Below, one piece after another: positions 1 to 9,340 of a stretch of DNA of 64,000 bases; the stretch's first letter is position 1; every line of letters begins with the position of its first letter. The position numbers and the translations under genes are program-made. The notes below the pieces were generated by a model that had not been told where the DNA came from, did no database searches, and was given only the letters and a program-made list of their open reading frames with translations. The stretch is from CAZAAW01 sp964483325 (lineage in GTDB: Bacteria > Pseudomonadota > Alphaproteobacteria > Rhizobiales > Kaistiaceae), in NCBI GenBank assembly GCA_964483325.1, contig CAZAAW010000008.1:1-64000 (forward strand), written 5' to 3'.

Positions 1-592
1 GGTTCCAGTAGCGGATGTCGGTCGCCGGCGGATGATGCAGCATGACGATGCGGAACCGCTTCTCCTCGCGCAGCCGCTCGAGCGTCGCGGCGAGCGCATC
101 GAGCTGGCGATGGCTGAGATGCCCGGTGGCCATGAACGGCGCCGTGGCGCGGGCGCTGTTGACGCCGACCAGCGCCACCGGGCCGCGATAGCGCACGAAG
201 GGGAAAACGACTGCCTCCGGCGAATCGTCGCCGGTCATGAAATCGCGCCAGTGACGGCGCGTCTGCGCCAGCGCGCCGGGGACATAGGCGTCGTGATTGC
301 CGGGAATGACGCTGACATCCTCCGGCTTGCCGAGCTGCTCCAGCCAGTTCCGGGCGAATTCGATCTCTTCCGGCAATGCCAGATTGACGAGGTCGCCGGT
401 GACGGCGATGTGGTCGGGACGGGCGGCATGGATATTGTCGATCAGCTCGGAGAGGATCTCCGGCCGGAAGGCGCGGCCGCGGTTGCTGTGCCAGTTGATG
501 TAGCCGATCAGCCGCTTGTTCAGCAGATTGTTGAGCCGCGGCCGCGGCAGGGGGCCGAGATGCGGGTCGGAAAGATGCGCCAGGGTGAACAT
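1..592 (-). CDS. metallophosphoesterase (3' end outside window)
   Basis: The N-terminal 197 residues of a calcineurin-like metallophosphoesterase are visible; the gene runs off the left edge. The family's metal-binding motifs occur in order: SDPHLG (D-x-H) near residue 10, VTGDLVN (GD) near 60, PGNHD (GNH) near 87, and LHHPP just before the edge. Enzymes of this fold hydrolyse phosphomono- or diesters with two metal ions; the substrate cannot be read from this fragment. I chose the ATG at 592 because GAGGG lies 7 bases before it and the protein then starts at the usual first strand (MFTLAHLSDPHLG). An in-frame ATG at 631 would add 13 residues. It is divergent from the Nudix gene at 672, so the two probably share the short promoter gap. 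Confidence 0.85.
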   Translation of the reverse strand, partial: MFTLAHLSDPHLGPLPRPRLNNLLNKRLIGYINWHSNRGRAFRPEILSELIDNIHAARPDHIAVTGDLVNLALPEEIEFARNWLEQLGKPEDVSVIPGNHDAYVPGALAQTRRHWRDFMTGDDSPEAVVFPFVRYRGPVALVGVNSARATAPFMATGHLSHRQLDALAATLERLREEKRFRIVMLHHPPATDIRYWN

Positions 593-671
593 CGGCAGGC
601 CCTCAAAATCCGCTGCCGGTGCCGCCCGCATGGGCGGCCGGAGGGAGCGTTCGGTGGGAAATGACGGCCGC

Positions 672-1133
672 ATGGGCCGGCTGACGCGGGCGCGGCAGCG
701 GGCCTACCTGACGCTGTCGCTGGCGACGCGCGGCATGACGCTCGGCGTGCGGGCGGCGATCCTGCGCGACGGCGAGGTCTTTCTCGTCAGGCACAGCTAC
801 GTACCCGGCTGGTATCTGCCCGGCGGCGGTGTCGAGGCGGGCGAGACGATGGAGGAGGCGCTGGCGCGCGAGGTGCTGGAGGAAGCCAGCCTGGCCCTGA
901 CCGCCCCGGCGACCCTGTTCGGCCTTTACCTTAACCGTCCGCTGTCGCGTCGTGACCATGTTGCCCTCTATATCTGCCGCGCGTGGCAGGAAACAGACCG
1001 CATGATGCCGGCCCGCGAGATCGTCGAACGCGGCTTCTTTCCGGTCAACGGCCTGCCGGACGGGACGACAGCGGGAACGCGCCGCCGTCTCGATGAAATC
1101 TTCAACGGGACTGCCCGATCCCAGGAATGGTAG
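672..1133 (+). CDS. Nudix hydrolase
   Basis: A 153-residue single-domain Nudix protein. The box runs from GGGVEAGETMEEA into AREVLEEASL and follows G-x5-E-x7-R-E-x2-E-E, but the last glycine of the consensus is serine here. The catalytic glutamates of REVLEE are intact, so a pyrophosphohydrolase acting on a nucleoside-diphosphate derivative is likely; the substrate is unknown. The start at 672 (MGRLTRARQRAYL) is preferred because upstream in-frame codons encode arginine-rich, unlikely sequence opposite the metallophosphoesterase. The 3' end overlaps the convergent small gene ending at 1102 by 32 bases, which leaves no room for a terminator between them. Confidence 0.85.
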   Translation: MGRLTRARQRAYLTLSLATRGMTLGVRAAILRDGEVFLVRHSYVPGWYLPGGGVEAGETMEEALAREVLEEASLALTAPATLFGLYLNRPLSRRDHVALYICRAWQETDRMMPAREIVERGFFPVNGLPDGTTAGTRRRLDEIFNGTARSQEW

Positions 1134-1416
1134 GCGGCGCCAGCGCGGCCGGCGGTTGCAGGATGAAGCGGTTGCGGTTGAGCTCCTGCTGCTGGCGCTC
1201 GGCATCGAGCCGCTGCCGGCTCTGCTCCTCATCGAGATCGCGCATGCGGTCGCGCCGCTGCGCCTGCCGCAGCTGTTCGATGCAATAGGCCGTATCGGCG
1301 GGCGTCTGCCCGGCCGCCTGGCAGCGGTCGGCCAGATCCTGGTCGCTCTGGGCTTGCGCCAGGACGACCGAGGTTGCGGCAACCATTGCCATGACCATGA
1401 GCGCAAGCGTCTTCAT
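1102..1416 (-). CDS. small exported protein of unknown function
   Basis: I do not recognise this 104-residue protein. It begins with a clear signal peptide (MKTLALMVMAMVAATSVVLA, cleavage expected before QAQSDQDLA). The mature part is about 84 residues, hydrophilic, rich in Q, R, D and E, with two cysteines (DRCQAAG and AYCIEQL) that could form a periplasmic disulphide; the middle is probably helical (RQAQRRDRMRDLDEEQSRQR). It overlaps the end of the convergent Nudix gene by 32 bases. The signal peptide and acceptable codon pattern make it more likely real than a shadow frame. Confidence 0.65.
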   Translation of the reverse strand: MKTLALMVMAMVAATSVVLAQAQSDQDLADRCQAAGQTPADTAYCIEQLRQAQRRDRMRDLDEEQSRQRLDAERQQQELNRNRFILQPPAALAPPTIPGIGQSR

Positions 1417-1659
1417 GGACTAAGAAGTACGATCGGCCGGCTCTGGTTCAAGAGCCGCTGGACGCGGCAGAAGCGCCGTGCTATCCGCCGCAATCCTTCG
1501 CAAGGGCGCAACGCGTGGCACTGATCATCCAGCGACGACGACACAACAGAGGTGACCGCCGGTCACTCGCTGCCGCGTCGCTTTGCCTCGCCCGGATCAT
1601 CTGACCGGCGCGTCGGGAGCGGGGCGGCCAACGCCGCATCCCAAGCCTCCCAGGACGCC

Positions 1660-2166
1660 ATGACCCCCGCGCTTTTCACCGTCCGTCCCGAGCGGCCCGA
1701 CGACGCCGCCATCGTCGAGGATCTCAACGACATCGCCTTCGGCCCGGGGCGCTTCGCGCGCACGGCCTATCGGCTGCGCGAGGGCGTGGCGCCCGACCCG
1801 GCGCTGTCGCTGGTGGCCGAGGACGAGCGCGGCGCCGTCGTCGCCAGCGTCCGCCTGACGCCGATCCGCATCGGCGGCCGCGCCGCGCTGCTGCTCGGCC
1901 CGCTGGTGGTGCATCCGCACCGGCAGGGGCAGGGGGCGGGACGGCTCCTCGTGACGACGGCTCTGGCTGAGGCGACAGCGCGCGGCCATGGCATCGTCCT
2001 TCTCGTCGGGGACGAGCCCTATTACGGACCGCTGGGCTTCCGCCGGGCGGCGCCGGGATCGGTGGTCCTGCCCGGGCCGGCCGATCCGGCGCGCATTCTC
2101 GTCGCCGGGCTGCAGCCGGGGGCGCTGGATGATCTCTGCGGCGCCGTGGAGAAGGCGTCGTACTGA
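1660..2166 (+). CDS. GNAT family N-acetyltransferase (YhbS-like)
   Basis: A 168-residue acetyltransferase of the GNAT fold. After a first strand and helix (FTVRPERPDDAAIVEDLN), motif A for acetyl-CoA appears as LVVHPHRQGQGAGRLLV near residues 83-99, matching R/Q-x-x-G-x-G/A. This is followed by YYGPLGFRRA, typical of YhbS-type proteins. The acceptor substrate cannot be predicted. The start at 1660 (MTPALFTVRPE) fits the domain boundary; an in-frame ATG at 1552 would add 36 low-complexity residues. It ends 11 bases before the convergent end of the VWA-domain gene. Confidence 0.85.
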   Translation: MTPALFTVRPERPDDAAIVEDLNDIAFGPGRFARTAYRLREGVAPDPALSLVAEDERGAVVASVRLTPIRIGGRAALLLGPLVVHPHRQGQGAGRLLVTTALAEATARGHGIVLLVGDEPYYGPLGFRRAAPGSVVLPGPADPARILVAGLQPGALDDLCGAVEKASY

Positions 2167-2177
2167 AGGTCGCGCCG

Positions 2178-4247
2178 TCAGCGTCCCTCGCGGAACCAGG
2201 TCGCCGCGACGGCGCCGAGCAGCAGCGCCAGGCCGAGGAAGCCGCCGAACAGTGGCAGGCGATCGACGCCCTTGAGCACGCTCGCCTGCGATATGCGGAT
2301 TCCCGCCCAGTCGCCGCCGCTGAAATTCTGTCCCGAGCGGATCTGGACGATGCGCGGCACCTCCGGCTGGCCGCCCTCGGCGGCGAGGCGCGCCATGTGG
2401 CCATGGGTGGCGTCCACCGCCGGGCGAAGCCGGTCGGGCGTGGAGCGGGCGTCGAGGAATTCGCGCGGGTTGGGCGGGCCGATATGCGCCACGGCGACCT
2501 TGTCGCCCTGCTCGGCGCGCCAGAGGCCGATCTCGTCGGTCGGCACCGTGGCGCGCCACAGGCCCGGCTCGGCCTCGGTCAGCGTCACCTGCCGCGTCTT
2601 TCCCGATGGCGAGCGCAGCGTCACCTCGCCGGTCTGCTCGGCCATCGTCTGGCGCTCGATGACGAGGTCGGAGCCGCGCGCCGTGGCGCGCAGCGCCTCC
2701 TCCTCCAGATCGGGCTCCTTCATCAGCCAGTGCGCCAGCCGGCGCAGCAGGTCGACATGCGGACCGCCGCCCTCATAGCCGCGCGCCCATAGCCAGGCCT
2801 GGTCCGACAGCAGCAGGGCGACGCGGCCTTCGCCCTCGTGGCTGAGCACCAGAAGCGGCTTGTCCTCGGCGCCCTGCATGATCACGTCGCCGGTCGGCCG
2901 CTCCGAATCGATGAGCCGGAACCAGCGGCTCCAGTGCGGCGGATCACTCTGCGAGCCTTCCAGGTCGCGCGTCACCGGGTGGCGCTTGCCGGCATCGGTG
3001 ATCCGCGCCCAGTAGGGTTCTTCGATTGTCTGCCCCGTGGGGGTGGCGGGCAGGATGTTTGCCAGCGGCGTGTTGTAGATGCTGAGCGGGCCGGAATGGT
3101 CGGGACCGGCGGCGATCAGCACCGCGCCGCCGTCGCGCACGAAGCGGGCGATATTGTCGAAATAGACGATCGGCAGCACGCCGCGCGCCTGGTAGCGGTC
3201 GAAGATGATCAGGTCGAACTGGTCGATCTTGGTCGAGAACAGCTCGCGCGTCGGGAAGGCGATCAGCGACAGTTCCTCGATCGGCGTCCCGTCCTGCTTC
3301 TCCGGCGGCCGCAGGATGGTGAAGTGCACCAGATCGACCGAGGCGTCCGATTTCAGCAGGTTGCGCCAGGTGCGCTCACCGGCATGCGGCTCGCCCGAGA
3401 CGAGCAGGACGCGCAGATTCTCGCGGATGCCGGTGATCTGCACGACGGCGGTGTTGTTGATCGGCGTCAGCTCACCGTCGAGCGGCTCGGCAGCGAGCTC
3501 GAAGATGTTCTCGCCGCCATGCGGCACGTCGAAGACGAAATCCGACGGCTGGCCGGCAGACACCGTCTCGGTGGAAACCGGCACGCCGTCGCGGCTGACC
3601 GTGACGCGGACCTGCGCCCCGGCGGCCATGCCGTCATCGAGAACCCGGTAGCGGATCGTCTGGCTCTCGCCGACGATCCCGAAGCGCGGCGCCGCCTCCA
3701 CGACGATGCGCCTGTCGCGCTCGCCTTCATGGCCGGTAAGGAGGACATGCAGCGGCGCCCCGCCGAGCTCCGGATTGCCGGCCGGCGCGTCATGCACCTG
3801 GCCGTCGGTGAGCATGAAGACGCCGCCGATGCGGTCCGGCGGCACGTCGGCGAGGCCGGCCCGCAGCGCCGAGAAGAGCTCGGTGCCGTCGGCCTGCGCC
3901 GTATTGGCGCCGGCCTCGATGGTGCGCAGCTCGAGCTGGCTGAATTCGCCGAGGCGTGACGTCAGCGTCTCCCGGGCCGCTTCCGTGGCGGTATCGCGCC
4001 CGTCGAGGCTCTGGCTGGCGCTCTTGTCCACCACCATGGCGACGACGGTGGCGAGCGGTTCGCGGTCCTCGCGCAGGGCGATGGGGCCGAGCAGCGCCAG
4101 CACCATGGCGGCGACGGCGATGGCGCGGACCCAGGTGCCGCGGATGCGCCGCGCCAGGCTCCACAGGATGAGCAGCGCCCCGGCGACGGCGAGCGCCACG
4201 ACCAGCCACAGCGGCAGCAGCGGAGCGAAGTCGACCGACCAGCGCAT
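2178..4247 (-). CDS. membrane protein with VWA domain and glutamine amidotransferase-like domain
   Basis: 689 residues. Two N-terminal transmembrane helices (about 11-31 and 39-57) precede a VWA-type domain with a complete metal-ion-dependent adhesion motif: DKSAS at 74-78 (D-x-S-x-S) and MLTDGQ near 147. A middle beta-sandwich stretch follows, then a class I glutamine-amidotransferase-like fold (LRVLLVSGEPHAGERTW onward) in which I see no clear catalytic cysteine, and a last membrane helix near the C-terminus (FLGLALLLGAVAATWF). This is the last gene of the MoxR operon, three bases after the BatA/DUF4159 gene. VWA domains typically partner MoxR ATPases, so it is probably a membrane-bound target or adaptor of the MoxR protein; no specific function is known to me. 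Confidence 0.8.
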   Translation of the reverse strand: MRWSVDFAPLLPLWLVVALAVAGALLILWSLARRIRGTWVRAIAVAAMVLALLGPIALREDREPLATVVAMVVDKSASQSLDGRDTATEAARETLTSRLGEFSQLELRTIEAGANTAQADGTELFSALRAGLADVPPDRIGGVFMLTDGQVHDAPAGNPELGGAPLHVLLTGHEGERDRRIVVEAAPRFGIVGESQTIRYRVLDDGMAAGAQVRVTVSRDGVPVSTETVSAGQPSDFVFDVPHGGENIFELAAEPLDGELTPINNTAVVQITGIRENLRVLLVSGEPHAGERTWRNLLKSDASVDLVHFTILRPPEKQDGTPIEELSLIAFPTRELFSTKIDQFDLIIFDRYQARGVLPIVYFDNIARFVRDGGAVLIAAGPDHSGPLSIYNTPLANILPATPTGQTIEEPYWARITDAGKRHPVTRDLEGSQSDPPHWSRWFRLIDSERPTGDVIMQGAEDKPLLVLSHEGEGRVALLLSDQAWLWARGYEGGGPHVDLLRRLAHWLMKEPDLEEEALRATARGSDLVIERQTMAEQTGEVTLRSPSGKTRQVTLTEAEPGLWRATVPTDEIGLWRAEQGDKVAVAHIGPPNPREFLDARSTPDRLRPAVDATHGHMARLAAEGGQPEVPRIVQIRSGQNFSGGDWAGIRISQASVLKGVDRLPLFGGFLGLALLLGAVAATWFREGR

Positions 4248-4250
4248 CGT

Positions 4251-7106
4251 CTACTGCCCCAGCCGCTCGAGGAGGGCCGGCACGTGCACCTGGTCGGCCT
4301 TGTAGTTGCCGGTCAGCGTGTACATCACGATGTTGACGCCGACGCGCAGCGCCATCTCGCGCTGCTGCCGGCCGGCCGGAATTGTCGGCAGCATGAAATT
4401 GCCGTCCTGGTCGACCGCCCACGCGCCGGCGAAATTGTTGCTGGTGATGAGGATGGGCGTCACCCCGTCGCCGGCTCGCGCCGGGCGCCGTGCCTCGTCC
4501 TGCGCCGCCGGGTCCTGCGTCTCCACCGGCAGGGCCTCGACCCAGAGGTCGCCGCCCTCGTAGCGGCCGGGGAAATCGTTGAGGAGATAGAAGGCCTTGG
4601 TCAGGACATGGTCGATCGGCACCGGCTCCAGGGCCGGCAGGTCGAGCGTCGACAGCATCTCGCGCAGCCGGTCGGCGGCGGGCGTGCCGCTGAAGCCCTG
4701 GCCGGGCGTCCGCTCGAGCTGGTCCTGCGTATCGAAGAGGATCGAACCGCCGCTCTTCATGTAGGCGTCGATGCGGGCGATGGTCTCGGACGAGGGCATC
4801 GGCTCGCCGACATCGATCGGCCAATAGAGCAGGGGGAAGAACGACAGTTCGTCCTTGGAAACGTCGACGCCCATCGGCTCGCCCGGCTCCAGCGCCGTGC
4901 GCTCGATGAGCACGCGGGTGAGGCCGGTCAGGCCGGCGCGGCTCAGCGCGTCGGTGGCCGGGTTGCCGGTGATGACATAGGCGAGGTGGGTCGCCGAGGT
5001 CGCCTCGATGGCGCGCTGGTCGGCGGCCGGGTCCGATTGCGGCTGCTCCTGGGCCTGCTGCTCTTGGGCCGCGGCCGGGTCTGGTCCCAAGGCCAGCACG
5101 AGGCTCACCGCCATGCCGGCGACGACCAGGGCGGCCGTCGCCCGGCGGGCGACGCGCAGCGCGCCGGACAGCCACAGGACCGCCAGGGCGTCGATGAGCA
5201 GCAGGCCGAGAACCACGGCGAGCAGCCACGGCGCCAGCTCGACCGGCGTGGCGCTCGGATAGGCGCGGACGGCGGCGCCGCCGAGCGGGCCGGGGTCGAA
5301 GGCCGGCAGGGTGGAATCGGCGGCGAGCAGGTTGAGAGCGCGGAAGCCGTCCTCAGCGCCGTAGAGGCCGGGCGGATGTTCCAGCCCGACAGGTTCGGGG
5401 CCGGTCGCCGAGACCGGCTGCACCGATTCTCCCGGCGCGGTGAAATGCCCGTAGCCGTCGAGCACCCGGTAGGGCGGCAGCACCGCCGGCGGCGCCGCTT
5501 CGGCGCCGCCCTCCGGCGCCACGGCGCCGGCCTGGGCCAGCGCCGTTATGCGGCGCAGCATCTCCACGAAGGTGCCCGACAGCGGCAGGTTGGACCATGT
5601 CGTGTCGGCGGTGACATGGAAAAGCACGATGCGGCCCTTGCCGGAGGCGGCCGCGGTAACGAGGGGCGTGCCGTCGGCGAGCACCGCCCAGACATGTTCG
5701 GCAAGGCTCGCATCCGGCTCGGCGAGCACCTGGCGGTTGACCTCGACATCGGCCGGCACGTCCATGCCGGCAAAGGGGCTGTTCTCCGGGAAGGCGCCAA
5801 GCGGCTGCGGCGTCTCCCAGGAAAGGCTGCCGCCCAGCGTGCGGCCGCCCTGCCGCAGCGGCACCGGCGTCAGCGCGTCGTCGGCCGCCGCTAGCCGGGG
5901 TCCGGCGAAGCGGATCAGCGTGCCGCCCTGCTCGACCCAGTTGGCCAGCTTGCCTTCGATGTCGGGCGTCAGCGTGCCGATATCGGCCATGGCGATGACC
6001 GAGATGCCGTCGTCGATCATCTGGCTCACGGCCGTGCTGGCATTGAGATCGCGCGGCTGGCGGATATCGGCGAAAGGCTGCGCAGCGCGGACAAGGTAAT
6101 AGTCCGGCGCCAGGAGGGGCTGGGCGATGTCGCTGGAGGCGCCGGAGACGATGCCGATCGTCCGCCGGCGGAACCGCTCGTCGAGGAGCTGGACGGCGCC
6201 GGCGCTCTCGGTGCCGGCAATTTCCAGCCGGACGATCTCGTTGCGCAGTTCGGATGGCAGCGTGAAGCTCGCCTCCGCGGCTGCATCATTGCCGGAGAAG
6301 TCGAACGGGGCTTCGGCGACGACGCGGCCGCGCAGATCGCGGGCTGTCACGATGCCGGCGGATGCGGCGGCCGGGTTGCGCCGGATGACCGGCACGGTGA
6401 GAGCCTCGGCATCGCTCGCCGGCGGCTTCAGGCCGAGGGTCTGCGATCCGCTGTCGCGGTAGATGATGGTCGGTGCGGCGACACTGGCCGACAGGAATTC
6501 CGCCAGCGCCTCGGCATCCGGACCGCCGAGATCGTCCGACAGCCAGGCGACGCCGCCGAACTGCGCCGCCGCGGCGATGCGGGTCAGCGGCGCGACGAGG
6601 CCGGCCCGGTCGGTCGCGTGCGGCCGCGGCGCCAGGGCGGCGAGGCGGCGCTCGGCCTCGCCGGGATCCATCGGCTCCAGCGCCTGCGCCGGCCCCTCCG
6701 CCGTCGCCGCCAGCGATACCGGCCGGTCATTGGCGGCGGCGATCGCCAGGATGCGCTGCGCCGTATCCTGCGTCGCCTGCCAGCGCGGCGCCGCGGCCCA
6801 GCCATTGTCGATGACGAGGAGCAGCGGGCCTTCACCGGGCGCTTCCTCCGCCACCGGCCGCCAGATCGGGCCGGCCAGCGCCAGGATCAGCAGGGCGGCC
6901 AGGAGCAGGCGAAGCGCCGTCAGCCACCACGGGCTTTTCGACGGCGTCTCGTCCTTGCGGGCGATCTCCAGCAGGAGGCGCGTCGGCGGGAAGGTCTCCG
7001 GCTTCGGGCGCGGCGGGGTCAGCCGCAGCAGCCACCAGATGACCGGCAGGGCGGCGAGCGCCGCAAGCACGGCCGGCGCCGCGAAGGCGAGCGGCAGGCC
7101 CATCAT
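4251..7106 (-). CDS. BatA N-terminal / DUF4159 membrane protein
   Basis: 951 residues. The N-terminus is the aerotolerance-regulator (BatA) membrane anchor: helices at about 7-27 and 62-80, with LRLTPPRPKPETFPPTRLLL between them. A VWA-like region follows whose metal motif is degenerate: VIDNGWAAA at about 98-106 where D-x-S-x-S would stand. Further helices lie around 640-690, and the C-terminal 220 residues are the DUF4159 domain (HLAYVITG, then FPLLYWPIDV and GGSILFDTQDQ). Its start overlaps the end of the DUF58 gene by 4 bases, so translation is coupled. Known: this gene pair recurs with MoxR and DUF58 in alphaproteobacteria. Inferred: part of an envelope assembly or maturation machine. 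Confidence 0.85.
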   Translation of the reverse strand: MMGLPLAFAAPAVLAALAALPVIWWLLRLTPPRPKPETFPPTRLLLEIARKDETPSKSPWWLTALRLLLAALLILALAGPIWRPVAEEAPGEGPLLLVIDNGWAAAPRWQATQDTAQRILAIAAANDRPVSLAATAEGPAQALEPMDPGEAERRLAALAPRPHATDRAGLVAPLTRIAAAAQFGGVAWLSDDLGGPDAEALAEFLSASVAAPTIIYRDSGSQTLGLKPPASDAEALTVPVIRRNPAAASAGIVTARDLRGRVVAEAPFDFSGNDAAAEASFTLPSELRNEIVRLEIAGTESAGAVQLLDERFRRRTIGIVSGASSDIAQPLLAPDYYLVRAAQPFADIRQPRDLNASTAVSQMIDDGISVIAMADIGTLTPDIEGKLANWVEQGGTLIRFAGPRLAAADDALTPVPLRQGGRTLGGSLSWETPQPLGAFPENSPFAGMDVPADVEVNRQVLAEPDASLAEHVWAVLADGTPLVTAAASGKGRIVLFHVTADTTWSNLPLSGTFVEMLRRITALAQAGAVAPEGGAEAAPPAVLPPYRVLDGYGHFTAPGESVQPVSATGPEPVGLEHPPGLYGAEDGFRALNLLAADSTLPAFDPGPLGGAAVRAYPSATPVELAPWLLAVVLGLLLIDALAVLWLSGALRVARRATAALVVAGMAVSLVLALGPDPAAAQEQQAQEQPQSDPAADQRAIEATSATHLAYVITGNPATDALSRAGLTGLTRVLIERTALEPGEPMGVDVSKDELSFFPLLYWPIDVGEPMPSSETIARIDAYMKSGGSILFDTQDQLERTPGQGFSGTPAADRLREMLSTLDLPALEPVPIDHVLTKAFYLLNDFPGRYEGGDLWVEALPVETQDPAAQDEARRPARAGDGVTPILITSNNFAGAWAVDQDGNFMLPTIPAGRQQREMALRVGVNIVMYTLTGNYKADQVHVPALLERLGQ

Positions 7107-8053
7107 GCGGCGCGATCCTGGCTTGCGGCACGATCCTGGCTTGGCGCCACGGCGCCGGAAGGCCCGTCGCCGCGCTCGGTGAGCCGCGTGTGCAGGGAAA
7201 GCAGCGGCTCGGTCGCCGGCCGGTCGGTGCGGTGCAGCAGGAACGTCCAGTTGAGCCTGCGGCAGATCATGGCGAGATGATCGCGATGGGCAGCGAGGCG
7301 CGCCTGATAATCGGCACGGTACTGTTCCGCCCGGCCGACGACATGGCGAAGGCCGGTCTCGGGATCGACGAATTCCGTGCGTCCGGCATAGGGGAAGGTC
7401 TCCTCGATCGGGTCGAGGATTTGAACGAGATGGGCGCGCGCTCCCGTCGCGGCGATCGCCGACAGCCGCGCCTCGGTGGTCGCCACCGGGTCGAGAAAGT
7501 CGCCGAAGATGACGACGTCGCAGAAGCGGCGCAGCGGGTGCGGATCGGGCAAAGCCTGCGGTTCGGCGCGGTAGAGCGCATGGGCGATCTTCTCCGCGGC
7601 GTTGCGCGACAGCATCGGCGGCGTGACGCCGAGCAGGCCGACGCGCTCACCGCCGCCGGACAGGAGCTCGGCAATCGCCAGCGACAGCACGACGGCACGC
7701 TGGCGCTTCGACACCGGCGCCAGGCGTGAGCGGAAGCTCATCGACTCCGACAGGTCGATCGCCATCCAGACGGTATGGGCCGCCTCCCATTCGCGCTCCC
7801 GAACGTAGACGTGATCGTCGCGCGCCGAGCGCCGCCAGTCGATGCCTGCCGTCGGCTCGCCGGGGACGAACGGCCGGAACTGCCAGAAGGTTTCGCCGGG
7901 GCCGCTGCGGCGCCGGCCGTGCCAGCCGGCGAGGATCGTCGTCGCGATGCGGCGCGCCTCGACGAGCAGATCGGGCAGCGACTCGGCAAAGCCCTTGGCT
8001 TCCGCGAGCGAGCGGCGATCGGACTGTGTCGCGGCCGGATCAGGCGACGCCAT
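7103..8053 (-). CDS. DUF58 domain protein
   Basis: 316 residues, no signal peptide or membrane helix. The DUF58 signature is present: WQFRPFVPGEPTAGIDWRRS at about 57-76, the conserved 'FRPYxPGDxxRxIDWR' block. It leads into a VWA-like strand with an intact metal motif DLSES (100-104). DUF58 proteins are soluble VWA-type partners encoded next to MoxR ATPases. It sits three bases downstream of the moxR gene and overlaps the DUF4159 gene by four, so the four genes form one operon. The biochemical role of the family is unproven. Confidence 0.9.
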   Translation of the reverse strand: MASPDPAATQSDRRSLAEAKGFAESLPDLLVEARRIATTILAGWHGRRRSGPGETFWQFRPFVPGEPTAGIDWRRSARDDHVYVREREWEAAHTVWMAIDLSESMSFRSRLAPVSKRQRAVVLSLAIAELLSGGGERVGLLGVTPPMLSRNAAEKIAHALYRAEPQALPDPHPLRRFCDVVIFGDFLDPVATTEARLSAIAATGARAHLVQILDPIEETFPYAGRTEFVDPETGLRHVVGRAEQYRADYQARLAAHRDHLAMICRRLNWTFLLHRTDRPATEPLLSLHTRLTERGDGPSGAVAPSQDRAASQDRAA

Positions 8054-8056
8054 AAG

Positions 8057-9070
8057 TCAGGCGACCTTCGCCTTCAGCTCGTCGATGACGTCGCGGACGG
8101 TGAGATCGTCGGCGCGGGCAGCGAAGGACACCGCCATGCGGTGCTGGAGAACCGGTATGGCGAGCGACACCACGTCGTCGACCGATGGCGCATACCGTCC
8201 GTCGAGAAGGGCGCGGGCGCGCACGGCCAGCATCAGCGCCTGGCTGGCGCGCGGTCCCGGTCCCCAGGCGATGGCTTCGGCCAGGCGTTTGTCGGTGATC
8301 TCGCCCGGGCGGGCGGAGCGCACGAGGTTGAGAATGGCTTCCACGACCGATTCGCCGATCGGCAGCCGCCGCACAAGGTGCTGCAGCTGGCGCAGTTCCG
8401 GGCCGCTGAGGACCGGCTGGGCGACCGTCTCGCTGACGCCGGTCGTCTCGAACAGCATGCGCCGCTCGGCATCGCGGTCCGGGTAGAGGACGTCGATCTG
8501 GAGCAGGAAGCGGTCGAGCTGCGCTTCCGGCAGCGGATAGGTGCCTTCCTGCTCCAGCGGGTTCTGCGTCGCCAGGACATGGAACGGCGCCGGCAGGTCG
8601 TGGCGCTGACCGGCGACGGTGACGTGATATTCCTGCATCGCCTGCAGGAGCGCCGACTGGGTGCGGGGGCTGGCGCGGTTGATCTCGTCCGCCATCAGCA
8701 GCTGCGCGAAGACCGGGCCGGGGACGAAGCGGAAGCTGCGGGCTCCCTCGGCGCTCTGTTCCAGCACCTCCGAGCCGAGAATATCGGACGGCATCAGGTC
8801 CGGCGTAAACTGGATGCGCCGCGCGTTGAGGCCGAGGACGATCCCCAGCGTCTCGACCAGCTTCGTCTTGGCAAGGCCGGGCACGCCGACCAAGAGGCCG
8901 TGGCCGCCGGCGAGAATTGTCACCAGCGCCTGCTCGACAACCGTCTCCTGCCCGTAGATGACCTTGCCGATGGCCGACCGCGCCTCGGCCACGCGGGCCA
9001 TGGCGGTGTCGATCTCGGCAACGATCTTGTCCGCATCGGGCTCCGGCGGCTGCTGATTGATGGCGCTCAT
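8057..9070 (-). CDS. MoxR-family AAA+ ATPase
   Basis: 337 residues, a typical length. Walker A is GVPGLAKTK (62-70), Walker B LLMADEINR (D128, E129), sensor 1 follows in LATQNPLEQEGTYPLPEAQ, and the arginine-rich helical lid is C-terminal. MoxR proteins are chaperone-like ATPases that act with VWA-domain partners, as in methanol dehydrogenase activation and RavA-ViaA. First gene of a leftward operon with three VWA-fold proteins; the promoter should lie in 9071-9340, between it and the divergent Nudix gene. The specific substrate is unknown. Confidence 0.92.
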   Translation of the reverse strand: MSAINQQPPEPDADKIVAEIDTAMARVAEARSAIGKVIYGQETVVEQALVTILAGGHGLLVGVPGLAKTKLVETLGIVLGLNARRIQFTPDLMPSDILGSEVLEQSAEGARSFRFVPGPVFAQLLMADEINRASPRTQSALLQAMQEYHVTVAGQRHDLPAPFHVLATQNPLEQEGTYPLPEAQLDRFLLQIDVLYPDRDAERRMLFETTGVSETVAQPVLSGPELRQLQHLVRRLPIGESVVEAILNLVRSARPGEITDKRLAEAIAWGPGPRASQALMLAVRARALLDGRYAPSVDDVVSLAIPVLQHRMAVSFAARADDLTVRDVIDELKAKVA

Positions 9071-9340
9071 GCTTCTTTCCGTACCTGTGACCGACGCCTT
9101 CCGGTGCGGCGCGATGGATGGATCATAACGCTTCTGCCAATCATGGCATGGCCGCTACGGAAACGTCAGCGCCTTTTTCGGCGCTTCCCCGCTGCATCGT
9201 CATCGATGCTTGCCAAAGTCGCGATCCTCGACGATCACAGGCACAACGGGGCGAAACGATGACAGGGCCGGGGCCCGCCTCGCGAAAGGAAATCGCGGAG
9301 CTGGGCGGACGTGCCGTAAAGGGGGAGGCCTCACGGCAAA

